Positions 8,719 to 18,797 of a stretch of DNA of 64,000 bases are shown here, one piece after another (the first letter of the stretch is position 1; every line of letters starts with the position of its first letter). The DNA comes from Bacteroidaceae bacterium (GTDB lineage: Bacteria; Bacteroidota; Bacteroidia; Bacteroidales; Bacteroidaceae). A model generated the notes under the pieces. That model saw nothing but the letters and a program-made list of their open reading frames with translations, was not told the DNA's origin and did no database searches. The translations under genes and the position numbers were made by a program. The DNA is taken from the NCBI GenBank assembly GCA_017448965.1, contig JAFSKK010000044.1, forward strand, positions 62,001 through 126,000, read 5' to 3'.

Positions 8719-9783
8719 ATGAAAAAATACGTTATAATAAGTGTGCTGGGAATCGTCTCTTCTTTGGGCGCATGGGCACAAAGAATCTCGTTTGATAAAA
8801 ACACCGTCAATGCTGGCACCACATTGTGGAAGAAGCCCATTACGGCCGTGTTCAAATTCACCAACAAAGATCGTGAGCCGCTGATTATCAAGGAAGTTGA
8901 TGCCGGATGCGGATGCTTGACGCCCCAATGGACACAGAGAGCCTTACCAAAAGGTGCTGACGGTGAAATACGAATCACGTATGACGCACAAATACTGGGT
9001 CACTTCGACCGCTACATTGACGTCTACACCAACGCCAGCGACAAACCCGTGCGCATCCGCATGAAAGCGTTGGTAAGCAACGGGACAAAGAAGACACTGG
9101 AGGAAATGTTTCCTTATGCGGTCGATGACATCCTGTTGAGCACCAATAACCTGGAGTTCACCGACATCAATTCGGGAGACTCAACCACTGTGGAGATTGA
9201 AGTGCTGAACAACAGCCAAACGGTGTACACACCCACATTGATGCACTTGCCATCCTATCTGACAGCGGAATACAAACCAGCCATGCTAGCCCGTGGCAGA
9301 CGTGGAAAAATCGAGTTGACCCTGCACAGCGAGAAGTTGCCCGATCTCGGTCTGAACCAGACGAGCATCTATTTGGCTCGTTTCTCTGGCGACAAGGTGA
9401 GTTCAAACAACGAGATTGCCATCTCTGCCGTCAAACTGCCCGACCTGCAATACGCCGAGGGCTTTGCCAAGAAACCCGATTTTCGTCTATCCACGACCGA
9501 ACTGAATATCGGGAAACTGGGCAAGAAAACCAAGCTGAAAGGAGTAGTGAAAATCAGCAACAAAGGCAATGGTGTGCTGAAACTGAACAAGATACAGGCA
9601 TTCAACCAAGCCATCTCCATATCACTGCCCAAAACAGAGTTGCAACCTAACGAAGAGGTGAGAATGATAGTGACAGTGGATGCCCGGTTCCTTGGAATGT
9701 CAAAGGCTCAACCACGTGTGCTGATTATCACAAACGACCCCAACAGACCCAAAGAGGTGGTGAACGTGCACTTTGAAAAATAA
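8719..9783 (+). CDS. Secreted DUF1573 domain protein
   Basis: A 354-residue protein with a signal peptide (MKKYVIISVLGIVSSLGAWA, cleavage near 21). The mature part looks like repeated immunoglobulin-like domains: RISFDKNTVNAGTTLWKKPITAVFKFTN is the DUF1573 start, with a GCGC pair (EVDAGCGCLTPQW) typical of the family, and a second such domain begins near RLSTTELNIGKLGKKTK. Probably periplasmic or surface-associated; the function is unknown. It is followed after 11 bases by meaB. Confidence 0.85.
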   Translation: MKKYVIISVLGIVSSLGAWAQRISFDKNTVNAGTTLWKKPITAVFKFTNKDREPLIIKEVDAGCGCLTPQWTQRALPKGADGEIRITYDAQILGHFDRYIDVYTNASDKPVRIRMKALVSNGTKKTLEEMFPYAVDDILLSTNNLEFTDINSGDSTTVEIEVLNNSQTVYTPTLMHLPSYLTAEYKPAMLARGRRGKIELTLHSEKLPDLGLNQTSIYLARFSGDKVSSNNEIAISAVKLPDLQYAEGFAKKPDFRLSTTELNIGKLGKKTKLKGVVKISNKGNGVLKLNKIQAFNQAISISLPKTELQPNEEVRMIVTVDARFLGMSKAQPRVLIITNDPNRPKEVVNVHFEK

Positions 9784-9794
9784 CAAACAAGATT

Positions 9795-10895
9795 ATGGAA
9801 CATCCAGAGAATAGTGAGGAATATGCTGGCTTGCAAGTGAATGCCGGTGTGGAGCAACCCTCCATCGTGAATCCTTACCTTCGTCAAATCAGGAAGAAGA
9901 GGCAGAGACTCTTCACCCCTGCGGAATATGTGGAAGGTATCTTGAAGGGCAACGTGAGCATGCTGAGCCAAGCCGTCACGCTGATAGAGAGTGTGCTGCC
10001 TGAGCATCAAGCCATTGCCCAGGAGGTGATAGAAAAGTGTCTCCCCTACTCTGGCAACTCCGTCAGAATCGGCATCAGTGGTGTGCCTGGCGCAGGAAAA
10101 TCGACCAGCATTGATGCATTTGGTGTACATTTGTTGGAAAATCGTGGAGGGAAGTTGGCAGTATTGGCCATCGACCCCTCATCAGAAAAGACTAAAGGTA
10201 GCATCCTTGGCGATAAAACACGCATGGAGAAACTGGCCGTACATCCGAAATCCTTCATTCGTCCCAGCCCAACAGCTGGCAGTCTTGGCGGTGTGGCTCG
10301 CAAGACACGAGAGACCATCATCTTGTGTGAGGCAGCAGGCTATGACAACATCTTCGTGGAGACAGTGGGTGTTGGACAAAGTGAAACAGCCTGCCACTCC
10401 ATGGTGGACTACTTCCTTCTCATCCAATTGGCTGGTACAGGCGACGAGCTGCAAGGCATCAAGCGTGGCATCATGGAGATAGCCGACGGAATCGTCATCA
10501 ACAAGGCCGACGGCAACAATGTGGACAAGGCACAAATGGCGGCATCGCATTTCCGCAACGCACTCCACCTTTTCCCTGTGCCCGACAGCGGCATCGTACC
10601 TGAAGTGATGTGCTACTCTGGTTTCTACGAACTGAACATCGATGAAGTGTTGGATATGATCTTCCGCTACATCGACAAAGTGAAAGAAAGCGGCTACTTC
10701 CAATACCGAAGGAACGAACAATCCAAGTATTGGATGTACGAAAGCATCAACGAGCACCTACGAAACAGTTTCTACTACAATCCAGCCATCAAAAGCCTCA
10801 TCGGCAACATGGAAAAAGAAGTGTTAGGCGGACAAATCACCTCATTTGTGGCTGCGAAGAAACTTTTAGACACCTATTATGAGACACTTAAATAG
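9795..10895 (+). CDS. meaB: Methylmalonyl-CoA mutase-associated GTPase MeaB
   Basis: A 366-residue G3E-family GTPase: P-loop GVPGAGKS at 96-103, the segment LAIDPSSEKTKGSILGDKTRM, FVETVGVGQSE (switch) and VINKADG (guanine recognition). MeaB guards methylmalonyl-CoA mutase and helps load and protect its cobalamin cofactor. The mutase genes are not in the window. The gene overlaps the start of porQ by 17 bases. Confidence 0.9.
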   Translation: MEHPENSEEYAGLQVNAGVEQPSIVNPYLRQIRKKRQRLFTPAEYVEGILKGNVSMLSQAVTLIESVLPEHQAIAQEVIEKCLPYSGNSVRIGISGVPGAGKSTSIDAFGVHLLENRGGKLAVLAIDPSSEKTKGSILGDKTRMEKLAVHPKSFIRPSPTAGSLGGVARKTRETIILCEAAGYDNIFVETVGVGQSETACHSMVDYFLLIQLAGTGDELQGIKRGIMEIADGIVINKADGNNVDKAQMAASHFRNALHLFPVPDSGIVPEVMCYSGFYELNIDEVLDMIFRYIDKVKESGYFQYRRNEQSKYWMYESINEHLRNSFYYNPAIKSLIGNMEKEVLGGQITSFVAAKKLLDTYYETLK

Positions 10896-11829
10896 ACTCT
10901 TTGCTTTGGCAACATTTCTGCTGATGACTGCAGTCATGCAGGCACAAGACGGGAAAGTGGGCTATCAATTCCTCCACATTCCCATGAGTGCCCATTCTGC
11001 AGCGTTAGGTGGTGCCAACATCAGCATCGTTGAGGACGACGCCACCATGATGTGGACAAATGCAGCCTTAATGACCAACGTGTCAGACAAGAGCATTGTA
11101 TTGGGATACAATTCCTACATAAAGTCCAGCAACCTGATGTCGGCAGGTTTCGTGAAAACCATCGGCGAAAGAGGCACATGGGCCATTGGCGCACAAATGC
11201 TGAACTACGGGAAGATGGACGAGACAGATGAAAGCGGCGCCGTGACAGGCAATTTCTCCGCCAAGGATTTGAACTTCCAGACATCCTATTCATATCTACT
11301 CAGCGACCGTTGGAGTGGTGCCATCACAGCCAAAGTGATACAGAGCAACTATGCCAACTACTCCAGCACCGCTTTAGGAGCAGATTTGGCACTCAACTAC
11401 TTTGACGAAGATAAAGGCTTCTCGTTCTCTGCTGTTGGAAGAAACCTTGGCGGTCAGATAAAACCGCTGTATGATGATGGCAGCAGAGAATCATTACCCT
11501 TCGATTTAGCCTTTGGACTCAGCAAAGATTTTGCCAATGCCCCTTTGCGCATCTCATTGACAGCCGATGACATCACACGCTGGGATGACGTGAAATTCAT
11601 TCAGCATTTCGTGTTGGGCGTAGATATTCTGCCCTCCCAAAACACATGGGTCGCTTTGGGCTACAACTTCCGCCGTGCGCACGAGATGAAAGTGGCAGAC
11701 AAAGGACACTGGGCTGGTTTCAGTCTCGGTGCCGGACTTAACGTGAAGAAATTCAAGGTAGGTGTATCCTATGGAAAATACCATGTGGCAGCATCTTCCA
11801 TCATACTCAACGCAGGATTCTCATTGTAG
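10879..11829 (+). CDS. porQ: Type IX secretion system protein PorQ
   Basis: A 316-residue outer-membrane beta-barrel protein with a signal peptide (MRHLNRLFALATFLLMTAVMQA). The N-terminal segment GYQFLHIPMSAHSAALGGANISIVEDDATMMWTNAAL is characteristic of PorQ and related PorV proteins. In Porphyromonas PorQ is required for type IX secretion. The gene order porQ-cmk-ispH seen here recurs in Bacteroidales by my recollection. A likely type IX substrate is encoded at 53476-56115. Confidence 0.87.
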   Translation: MRHLNRLFALATFLLMTAVMQAQDGKVGYQFLHIPMSAHSAALGGANISIVEDDATMMWTNAALMTNVSDKSIVLGYNSYIKSSNLMSAGFVKTIGERGTWAIGAQMLNYGKMDETDESGAVTGNFSAKDLNFQTSYSYLLSDRWSGAITAKVIQSNYANYSSTALGADLALNYFDEDKGFSFSAVGRNLGGQIKPLYDDGSRESLPFDLAFGLSKDFANAPLRISLTADDITRWDDVKFIQHFVLGVDILPSQNTWVALGYNFRRAHEMKVADKGHWAGFSLGAGLNVKKFKVGVSYGKYHVAASSIILNAGFSL

Positions 11830-11872
11830 AAAACCTGAGACACCCTAAGACCTCCAAAAAAAGCAATAAGAG

Positions 11873-12592
11873 ATGGAAAAAAAGATTATCATTGCAATAG
11901 ACGGCCATTCAAGTTGCGGAAAAAGTACCATGGCCAAGCAATTAGCCAAGGAAATCGGCTATGTGTATGTGGACACAGGAGCCATGTATAGGGCTGTCAC
12001 GCTTTATGCCATGCAAAATGGGCTCTATCCCGACGAAGGCATCAAAGAAGAAGAACTGAAAACAGCCGTTGACTCCAAGAAGATACAAATCAGTTTCAAG
12101 TTCAATCCCACGACAGGACGCCCCGACACCTACCTGAACGGCAATAAGGTGGAAGACGAAATCCGCCAGATGGACGTCAGCAACCGAGTAAGCCCCATTG
12201 CTGCATTGCCATTCGTCCGTGCATTGCTGACAGAACAGCAACAAGCCATGGGCAAGGAGAAAGGCATCGTGATGGATGGCCGAGACATCGGAACAGCTGT
12301 ATTTCCCCAAGCAGAGATGAAAGTGTTTGTGACCGCCAGTGCCAAAGTTCGGGCACAACGCCGATATGACGAGCTGATGGGAAAAGCCAAGACGGAAGAA
12401 GAGAAAGCCGCCCTCCATTTCGATGAAATCCTGAAGAATGTGGAAGAGCGTGACTACATTGATTCTCACCGCGAAGTGGCCCCACTCCGACAGGCAGAAG
12501 ATGCCATCGTCTTGGACAATTCCGACATGACACGCGAAGAACAAAGTGCATGGCTGCTCGAAAAATTCAATGAGATTGTTGCAAAATGCTGA
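11873..12592 (+). CDS. cmk: Cytidylate kinase
   Basis: A 239-residue (d)CMP kinase: P-loop GHSSCGKST at 11-19, [28 protein letters not shown], and a lid with RAQRRYDEL and [14 protein letters not shown]. It phosphorylates CMP and dCMP. It overlaps ispH by 7 bases. Confidence 0.95.
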   Translation: MEKKIIIAIDGHSSCGKSTMAKQLAKEIGYVYVDTGAMYRAVTLYAMQNGLYPDEGIKEEELKTAVDSKKIQISFKFNPTTGRPDTYLNGNKVEDEIRQMDVSNRVSPIAALPFVRALLTEQQQAMGKEKGIVMDGRDIGTAVFPQAEMKVFVTASAKVRAQRRYDELMGKAKTEEEKAALHFDEILKNVEERDYIDSHREVAPLRQAEDAIVLDNSDMTREEQSAWLLEKFNEIVAKC

Positions 12593-13431
12593 TAGAAATT
12601 GACAGTGAGTCTGGCTTCTGTTTCGGTGTGACCACCGCCATCAGAAAAGCAGAAGAAGAACTGGCAACGAGCGACTCGCTCTATTGCCTGGGTGACATTG
12701 TGCACAATGGACGTGAAGTGGACAGGCTCAAGAATCAGGGACTTATCACGGTAGGACACGCCGACCTCAACACCCTGCACGACACCAAGATGCTGCTCAG
12801 AGCACACGGCGAACCTCCACAGACCTATGCCAAAGCAAAGGAGCGGAACATCCAACTCATTGATGCCACATGCCCTGTGGTGCTGAACCTCCAGAAACGC
12901 ATCCGGAAGGCCTACGAAGAAGGAGGGCAGATTGTCATCTATGGCAAGAACGGACACGCAGAAGTAGTGGGACTGGTGGGGCAAACAGACGGAACAGCCA
13001 TTGTCATTGAGAATCTTGAAGATGCGAAGAACTTAGACTTCAGTCATGACATCCTGCTCTTTTCACAAACCACCAAATCATTGGCAGGCTTCCGCGAAAT
13101 CGTCAACTACATCGAGGAAAACATACAAGAGGGGGCACGTTTCCAATACTTCGACACCATTTGCCGTCAAGTGGCGAATCGCATTCCCAACATCAAGAAA
13201 TTTGCCACCAAGCACGATGTCATCCTCTTCGTGTGCGGCAAGAAGAGTTCCAACGGAAGGGTGCTTTACAACCAATGCCGTTCCGTCAACCCACGTTCTT
13301 ACATGGTTGACGACCCGTCAGATATCGACCTTCGATGGTTCGAAGGAGTCAAATCTGTAGGTATCTGTGGAGCGACCAGCACCCCCAAGTGGCTCATGGA
13401 AGACTGTAAAAAGAAAATAGAAAATGCTTGA
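12586..13431 (+). CDS. ispH: 4-hydroxy-3-methylbut-2-enyl diphosphate reductase
   Basis: A 281-residue IspH/LytB protein. The three iron-sulfur cysteines are at 12 (FCFGV), 96 (ATCPVV) and 193 (TICRQV). The substrate residues H40, H74 (AHGEPP), H124 and E126 are all in place, so it looks fully functional. It carries out the last step of the non-mevalonate isoprenoid pathway. It overlaps both neighbours (cmk and fdtA). Confidence 0.95.
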   Translation: MLIEIDSESGFCFGVTTAIRKAEEELATSDSLYCLGDIVHNGREVDRLKNQGLITVGHADLNTLHDTKMLLRAHGEPPQTYAKAKERNIQLIDATCPVVLNLQKRIRKAYEEGGQIVIYGKNGHAEVVGLVGQTDGTAIVIENLEDAKNLDFSHDILLFSQTTKSLAGFREIVNYIEENIQEGARFQYFDTICRQVANRIPNIKKFATKHDVILFVCGKKSSNGRVLYNQCRSVNPRSYMVDDPSDIDLRWFEGVKSVGICGATSTPKWLMEDCKKKIENA

Positions 13432-13831
13432 CTACGAAATCATAGACCTTCCCAAAATCACTGATCCACGCGGCAACCTGACCGTGGCAGAGCAGATGAA
13501 GAATGTGCCGTTTGACATCAAACGCGTGTACTGGACATACGATGTGCCAGGCGGTGAAAGCCGTGGCGGCCATGCACACAAGAATCTCTACCAACTGGTC
13601 GTCGCCATGAGCGGCAGTTTCACCGTGACGCTCGACAACGGGAAGGAGCAGAAAACCATCTTGCTCAATCACCCATGGCAAGGACTGCTCATCAAGCCCA
13701 ACACATGGCGAACCTTGGACGACTTCTCCAGCGGTGCCGTATGCATGGTGCTGGCATCAGAACTTTTTGAGGAAGAAGACTACATCTACGAATACGACGA
13801 GTTCATCAAATATATCAAATGTTTGAAATAA
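13424..13831 (+). CDS. fdtA: dTDP-sugar 3,4-ketoisomerase, FdtA/WxcM family
   Basis: A 135-residue small cupin with GGESRGGHAHKNLYQL; H50 and H52 match the catalytic histidines of FdtA/QdtA. These enzymes convert dTDP-4-keto-6-deoxyglucose to a 3-keto isomer, ready for transamination at C3. The fdtB-type aminotransferase two genes downstream fits this. The gene overlaps ispH by 8 bases and the next gene by 13. Whether the product is the galacto or gluco isomer cannot be told from the sequence alone. Confidence 0.85.
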   Translation: MLDYEIIDLPKITDPRGNLTVAEQMKNVPFDIKRVYWTYDVPGGESRGGHAHKNLYQLVVAMSGSFTVTLDNGKEQKTILLNHPWQGLLIKPNTWRTLDDFSSGAVCMVLASELFEEEDYIYEYDEFIKYIKCLK

Positions 13832-14757
13832 GACGATACACCTGCTTGGAAAGGGAGCAATGGGACAAATACGTGGCAAAGGCACGCAACGCCACCTTCT
13901 TGTTCTATCGTGACTACATGGACTACCACAGCGACCGCTTCGAAGACCACTCACTCATGTTCTTCGTGGGCAATCGTCTGCACTCCATCCTGCCAGCCAA
14001 CATCGTCGGAACCACGCTCTATTCACACCAAGGACTGACCTATGGGGGACTCCTCATGGACATCAACGTGACTGCTGCCGAGGTCATCACCTTGTTTCAA
14101 GAACTCAATCACTACCTGCGCGCGCACGGCATACAGAAAGTCATCTACAAGCCCGTACCATGGGTTTACCATCAGGTGGCAGCAGAAGAAGACCTCTACC
14201 CTCTCTTCTGGATATGCAAGGCTCGACTCATCACACGCGACATCGGAACGACCATCTTCATGCAGCAGCATTTGGAGTGGCGAAAAGACCGCCGACGCCG
14301 ATTGCGTCGTGCACAAGAAGCAGGCATTGAAATTGTGCGCACCAACGACTTCGCCCCCTTCTGGGAAGTGCTCGAAACCAACCTGCTGGAGCGTCATCAA
14401 GTACGTCCTGTTCACACGCTGGAGGAAATTAAACTATTACACCAGAGATTTCCAAACAACATTCTGCAATACAACGCCTTACTCAACGGAGAAGTAGTGG
14501 CAGGAATGACCTTCTATCTGACCCAGCAGGTGCTGCATGGGCAGTATTGTTCCTCCAACGATCTCGGCAAGGCCAATGGTGCTGTCGATGCCCTTCACGA
14601 CTACGTGATGCACCACGAGTTTCCCGACATTCCCTACATGGACTTCGGACGCTCCACCGAGGGCGACGGCTCCATCCTCAACGAAGGACTTGTTGCCCAG
14701 AAAGAAGGTTTCGGTGGCCGCACCATCTGTTACGACACTTACGAATGGAACCCATGA
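13819..14757 (+). CDS. FemAB/GNAT-like acyltransferase
   Basis: A 312-residue protein with the pattern of FemAB-type or double GNAT acyltransferases: an N-terminal domain of the kind seen in sugar-nucleotide clusters ([20 protein letters not shown]) and a second domain with [19 protein letters not shown] and [11 protein letters not shown]. Sitting between fdtA and fdtB it probably acylates the amino sugar made by its neighbours. The classical FdtC of this pathway is instead a hexapeptide-repeat acetyltransferase. The overlap with fdtB is ATGA. Confidence 0.75.
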   Translation: MFEIRRYTCLEREQWDKYVAKARNATFLFYRDYMDYHSDRFEDHSLMFFVGNRLHSILPANIVGTTLYSHQGLTYGGLLMDINVTAAEVITLFQELNHYLRAHGIQKVIYKPVPWVYHQVAAEEDLYPLFWICKARLITRDIGTTIFMQQHLEWRKDRRRRLRRAQEAGIEIVRTNDFAPFWEVLETNLLERHQVRPVHTLEEIKLLHQRFPNNILQYNALLNGEVVAGMTFYLTQQVLHGQYCSSNDLGKANGAVDALHDYVMHHEFPDIPYMDFGRSTEGDGSILNEGLVAQKEGFGGRTICYDTYEWNP

Positions 14758-15854
14758 AAATACCCTATCTCAACCTCAAAGCCATCACCGCGCTTCATGC
14801 CGACGAGATACAAACTGCCGTACAAACGGTGGTGGAAAGCGGTTGGTATCTGCAAGGCAAGGCGGTGCAGCAATTCGAAGAGCACTATGCCCGCTACATC
14901 GGCACACGCCACTGCATCGGTGTGGCCAATGGGCTGGATGCCCTCACCCTCACCCTGCGAGCCTACAAGGAGATGGGGCGGTTGAATGAAGGAGACGAAG
15001 TGCTCGTGCCCGCCAACACCTTCATCGCCACCGTCTTGGCCATCACAGAAAACCATCTCTGCCCCATCTTCGTCGATGTGGAGGAAGACACGCTCGACCT
15101 CAACATCGAAGCGCTGAAACAAGCCATCACCCCCAACACCAAAGCACTCATGCTGGTGCATCTTTATGGACGGTGTACCTACAACGAGCGCATCCAGACA
15201 TGGTGCCACAAGCATCATCTTCTGCTCATCGAAGACAACGCACAGGCACACGGCTGCCTGTACGGTTCCCGTCGTACAGGTTCCCTCTCCCACGCTGCCT
15301 GCCACAGTTTCTATCCAGGCAAGAATCTTGGTGCACTCGGGGATGGCGGTGCAGTGACCACCAACGATGAAGAACTGGCTCACACCCTCCGCGCCCTTGC
15401 CAACTACGGCTTCTCAGAAAAGTATGTAGCCCCCATGCAAGGCCGCAACAGCCGACTCGACGAACTGCAAGCCGCGGTGCTCGACGTGAAACTCAAGTAT
15501 CTCGACCACGAGAACGACAGACGAATCAGCATCGCACGTACATATTATAACAATATCAAGAACCAAGCCCTCCGCTTGCCCACCCTGATGGACGAAGGCA
15601 ACAACGTCTATCACATCTTCCCCGTGTTCACACCTCGCCGCGAGGAATTGCAGCAATATCTGCAAGACAGAGGCATCCAAACCCTCATCCACTACCCCAT
15701 TCCACCCCATCAGCAAGGCTGCTACAAGGCCTACAACCATCTCTCCTTACCCGTCACCGAGAAATTGGCACACGAAGAACTGAGCCTACCACTCAACCCC
15801 GCAATGACCGACGAGGAGGTGATGTACATCGTGGAGTCACTCAATACATTCTAA
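14754..15854 (+). CDS. fdtB: dTDP-3-amino-3,6-dideoxyhexose transaminase, DegT family
   Basis: A 366-residue PLP aminotransferase of the DegT/DnrJ/EryC1/StrS family. Visible are [15 protein letters not shown], the PLP-contact segment EDNAQAHG at about 160-167, and the lysine that binds PLP at 190 ([16 protein letters not shown]). It should aminate the 3-keto sugar from FdtA. I start at the ATG at 14754, which overlaps the stop of the acyltransferase; an upstream extension would lie wholly inside that gene. Confidence 0.87.
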   Translation: MKIPYLNLKAITALHADEIQTAVQTVVESGWYLQGKAVQQFEEHYARYIGTRHCIGVANGLDALTLTLRAYKEMGRLNEGDEVLVPANTFIATVLAITENHLCPIFVDVEEDTLDLNIEALKQAITPNTKALMLVHLYGRCTYNERIQTWCHKHHLLLIEDNAQAHGCLYGSRRTGSLSHAACHSFYPGKNLGALGDGGAVTTNDEELAHTLRALANYGFSEKYVAPMQGRNSRLDELQAAVLDVKLKYLDHENDRRISIARTYYNNIKNQALRLPTLMDEGNNVYHIFPVFTPRREELQQYLQDRGIQTLIHYPIPPHQQGCYKAYNHLSLPVTEKLAHEELSLPLNPAMTDEEVMYIVESLNTF

Positions 15855-15894
15855 ATCAACCTAAACATTATTATTCACCTAAAACAAAACCACT

Positions 15895-16479
15895 ATGAAA
15901 AAGTATTTTCTTTTCCTTCTCATGGTAGCAGGAACACTCTGTCTCCATGCACAGCAGAGAACAACAACACAGAGACCAACCACCCAAGCAGGTGCAGCCA
16001 AAACATTTGTCCTTCAAAACGGCAAGTTAGGCCCCATCCAGGCAGGACAACGCTTTGCCAACATCCCTGCCACCTACGCTGGACTTTACGACAAGTACAC
16101 ACGAAAGACCGAAACTATGGCTGACGAAGACGGAGAATGGACGGTTGAGTATTACCAGTTCACCAAGGCAGGCAAGAACGTCTTCCGCGCAGACATCGGG
16201 GAGAACAAGGAAATCACAGGCATCACCCTGCAGGCAGGTTCTGCTTCCATCGTCAAGACCCAAGACGGTTACTACGTTGGCTATCCTGCACGCACCCTCT
16301 TCACCCAGAAACGCATGCAGTGGGAATGCTGGTATCAAGGAACCTCATTTGCCACAAGTGGACACTACACCTACCATGTGAACACCGACGACTTAACAAA
16401 CGAAGTTCCCACCAACGTCAACCACTTCAAACCCACCGCAAAAATAACATCCATCGTTTACAGCGCAGAAGTTTACTAA
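15895..16479 (+). CDS. Secreted protein of unknown function
   Basis: A 194-residue protein with a signal peptide (MKKYFLFLLMVAGTLCLHAQ) and a short T/Q-rich linker (QRTTTQRPTTQAG). It then has a beta-rich domain (LGPIQAGQRFANIPATYAGLYDKYTRKTET). I do not recognise the family. It is the last gene of the plus-strand run and ends in a terminator. Confidence 0.75.
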   Translation: MKKYFLFLLMVAGTLCLHAQQRTTTQRPTTQAGAAKTFVLQNGKLGPIQAGQRFANIPATYAGLYDKYTRKTETMADEDGEWTVEYYQFTKAGKNVFRADIGENKEITGITLQAGSASIVKTQDGYYVGYPARTLFTQKRMQWECWYQGTSFATSGHYTYHVNTDDLTNEVPTNVNHFKPTAKITSIVYSAEVY

Positions 16480-16511
16480 AAAGACGCCCCTTCCATGGGG
16501 CGCTTTTTATT
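16478..16511 (+). terminator. Terminator between convergent genes
   Basis: CGCCCC (16485-16490) pairs with GGGGCG (16497-16502), extended by A- and T-runs. The stop codon of the convergent metallo-hydrolase gene (16507-16509) lies inside its T-run. Confidence 0.8.
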
Positions 16512-17304
16512 TTAACTCATAGGTCATTCCACATGAGAAGGCATGAAGTCGGTCGCCCATCACACTTTTCAGAATCGCAAAAACGGCGTCACCCGTGCAA
16601 TGACTGGTGTAGAACTGAGTCGTGGGATAGTGCGCAGTCAGTCTTTGGGCAAGTGCTGTCAGTTCTTCTTTCGTCTCATGGTCATCCAGCAGATGGAAGC
16701 CACCGACAACAGTTTTGACGGGCCAAGGACATGCGGCAAGAATGTTCTCCAACCCACTGTGAGCACAACCCGTAAACAGCAAACCATCCACATATAGAGC
16801 CAGTTCGTGGCAGAAATTGTCGGGAACGTAATTGCCCTGGGCATCCAGAACAAAGAGGTGACTATTTCCCCGTGGAACAGCATGGATCTGAGGAATATGG
16901 GCTAAGACATGGACTCCCTTGTCTATCTCGCAAGTCTGGTCAACCATCAAGATACTCTTCTGCATATCCTCCGGCCACTGCGTCGAGATACTGTGCAAGA
17001 ACCTGCGTTTCGAATAGAACTTGCCTGTAACGGCATGAGGCGAGACAATCACCTTGGCATGATCATTGACATGCATCATCTGCCGAAGCCCGCCTGCATG
17101 GTCGGTGTGCCCATGAGAGACAAACACATAGTCCACCTTATCGAGGTCAACACCCATCACCTGCGCATTGCGAGAAAACACGTCGCTGGCTCCTGTATCA
17201 AGCAAGATACAGTGGTGTTCCGTTTCCAGAAGAATCGACAACCCATGCTCCGTCTGGAGCCGGCTGTCATTCGTGCGATTGTCCGACAATACCATCCACT
17301 TCAT
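16507..17304 (-). CDS. MBL-fold metallo-hydrolase
   Basis: A 265-residue metallo-beta-lactamase-fold protein. The metal motif SHGHTDH is at about 63-69 (H64, H66, D68, H69), with further ligands GCAHSGLENIL and GGFHLL. The N-terminal KWMVLSDNRTNDSRLQTEHGLSILLE resembles the group annotated as dihydropterin-PRPP methyl-aminobenzene phosphate synthase-like. The substrate is unknown. It is 12 bases downstream of the symporter gene and probably co-transcribed. Confidence 0.82.
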   Translation of the reverse strand: MKWMVLSDNRTNDSRLQTEHGLSILLETEHHCILLDTGASDVFSRNAQVMGVDLDKVDYVFVSHGHTDHAGGLRQMMHVNDHAKVIVSPHAVTGKFYSKRRFLHSISTQWPEDMQKSILMVDQTCEIDKGVHVLAHIPQIHAVPRGNSHLFVLDAQGNYVPDNFCHELALYVDGLLFTGCAHSGLENILAACPWPVKTVVGGFHLLDDHETKEELTALAQRLTAHYPTTQFYTSHCTGDAVFAILKSVMGDRLHAFSCGMTYELK

Positions 17305-17316
17305 AAACCCGTTCGT

Positions 17317-18270
17317 TTACTGCTGCAAAGTCTCGTTTCTTTCCGTATGATGATTCCACGTGTAAAGGCGGGCAACCATCGCTCCGCTGATGTTGTGCCA
17401 AACGCTGAAGATGGCACCAGGGATGGTGGCCATAGGATAGGCTGCGAAATGGAGCGTGGCCAGCGACGAGGCGAGGCCAGAGTTCTGCATGCCCACCTCG
17501 ATGGAGATAGCCCGCTTCTTCGGCTCAGTCAGTCCCAACAGCCGCCCAATCAGATAGCCAAGGCCCAGTCCGCAGAGGTTGTGGAGAATGACCACAATCA
17601 CGATGATCAGACCACCAGCCAACAGTTTGGAGGCATTGGCGGCAATGATGATGGCAACAATGAGGGCAATGGCAACAGACGAGAAGGCAGGAAGATAGTC
17701 CGTCGCTTTCTCCGTAAACTTTGGCCACAGTCCTTTCACCATCAATCCCACGACGATGGGCAAGATGACCACCCAGAGGATGCTCAGCAGCATACCCGCC
17801 ACATCTACATTGATGCTCTTTCCTGCCAAAGCCCATGTGAGCAGAGGTGTCATCAGCGGAGCCAGCAAAGTGGAAACACCCGTCATTCCCACGGAGAGAG
17901 CCAAGTCGCCTTTCGCTAGATAGGTGATGACATTCGATGCCGTGCCGCCAGGACAACAGCCCACCAGCACCACACCAAGAGCCAGCGCCTCGTCGAGTTG
18001 GAAGGCTCTCGAAAGTCCCCAAGCCAGCAGCGGCATGATGGTGAACTGCGCCAGACAGCCGATGATGACATCCTTCGGACGGCTGAACACGATTTTGAAG
18101 TCCTGGAGATTCAGCGTCAATCCCATGCCGAACATCACCACACCCAGCAGATAGTTGATGACCGTCGTTGGTATTTGTTGCAGCACACTTGGGAACACCA
18201 ATGCCAGCACAGCTGCCGCCAGCACCAGCACACCCATGTATTCCGATATGTAATGACAAAGTTTCTTCAT
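17317..18270 (-). CDS. Bile acid:sodium symporter family protein
   Basis: A 317-residue protein with about nine to ten hydrophobic segments and the family features LLGVVMFGMGLTLNLQDF, LVGCCPGGTASNVITYLAKGD and EVGMQNSGLASSLA. Relatives (BASS family) import organic anions with sodium. I start at the ATG at 18268-18270 (MKKLCHYISEYMG). An in-frame ATG at 18303 is possible. A reading from 18342 would begin at or before the likely transcript start. Confidence 0.85.
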   Translation of the reverse strand: MKKLCHYISEYMGVLVLAAAVLALVFPSVLQQIPTTVINYLLGVVMFGMGLTLNLQDFKIVFSRPKDVIIGCLAQFTIMPLLAWGLSRAFQLDEALALGVVLVGCCPGGTASNVITYLAKGDLALSVGMTGVSTLLAPLMTPLLTWALAGKSINVDVAGMLLSILWVVILPIVVGLMVKGLWPKFTEKATDYLPAFSSVAIALIVAIIIAANASKLLAGGLIIVIVVILHNLCGLGLGYLIGRLLGLTEPKKRAISIEVGMQNSGLASSLATLHFAAYPMATIPGAIFSVWHNISGAMVARLYTWNHHTERNETLQQ

Positions 18271-18305
18271 TGATCTATACTTTTGCACTAAGACATACTT
18301 CATTT

Positions 18306-18347
18306 GTCCGTCTCTTTCCGATAGACGGATATTAGTTTGCAAAGGTA
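18306..18347 (-). promoter_or_regulatory. Promoter -7 element and leader hairpin of the symporter gene
   Basis: TACCTTTG on the minus strand (18340-18347) matches TAnnTTTG. Just downstream, TCCGTCT (18306-18312) and AGACGGA (18322-18328) form a 7-bp leader hairpin. Confidence 0.5.
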
Positions 18348-18502
18348 CACATTTTCACGCCAAATCCACCTTTTTTATTCCATAAAAATGTCTTTTCTGG
18401 AACCATTTCTTGACTTTGTTTAGCGATTTGAAAGATGAACGTCGCTTCCTCTGGTAGGTCTTCGCCTTTGCCTCTCATTCGATGCTTCCACTACCTCAAA
18501 AT

Positions 18503-18584
18503 CGGTGTGAGTCACACCGTAGGGGTCGGTCTGAGTCACACCGAGGGTGGCGGTCTGACTCAGACCGATTATGAGGCTCTTACA
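18503..18584. repeat. Array of three 24-base palindromic units with TGAGGCT flank
   Basis: Three 17-base palindromes start at 18503, 18527 and 18551, exactly 24 bases apart: CGGTGTGAGTCACACCG, CGGTCTGAGTCACACCG and CGGTCTGACTCAGACCG. The first and third are perfect around one central base. The flank TGAGGCTCTTACA follows at 18572-18584 and recurs beside the array at 28438. Apart from this array the gap 18348-18797 holds nothing I can name. No gene is supported there. Confidence 0.85.
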
Positions 18585-18797
18585 CAGGGTTCTTGGAGGT
18601 TGTTGCAGGGAGTAATTGGTGGCACTTACACTACGTTTCAACTCAAAACATGAAAACACAATAAAAACATTTTTACGTTTTTTCATTTTACCCTTCACGG
18701 GGTGGTCTGAACTCAGGAAAAGACTCCTATTTCTTTTTTGTTAATAAATGATCAAATCACCTTTTTATCATTGTTTTTATGTTACTTTGCATACTGT

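Noticed and set aside
18503-18567. CRISPR array
   Set aside because: Units are short palindromes 24 bases apart with 7-base gaps that are similar to each other, there are no spacers of usual length and no cas genes.
18435-18653. Small open frame across the palindromic array at 18503
   Set aside because: The sequence is a translated repeat (VGVGLSHTEGGGLTQTD) with no start signal; the nucleotide palindromes explain it.
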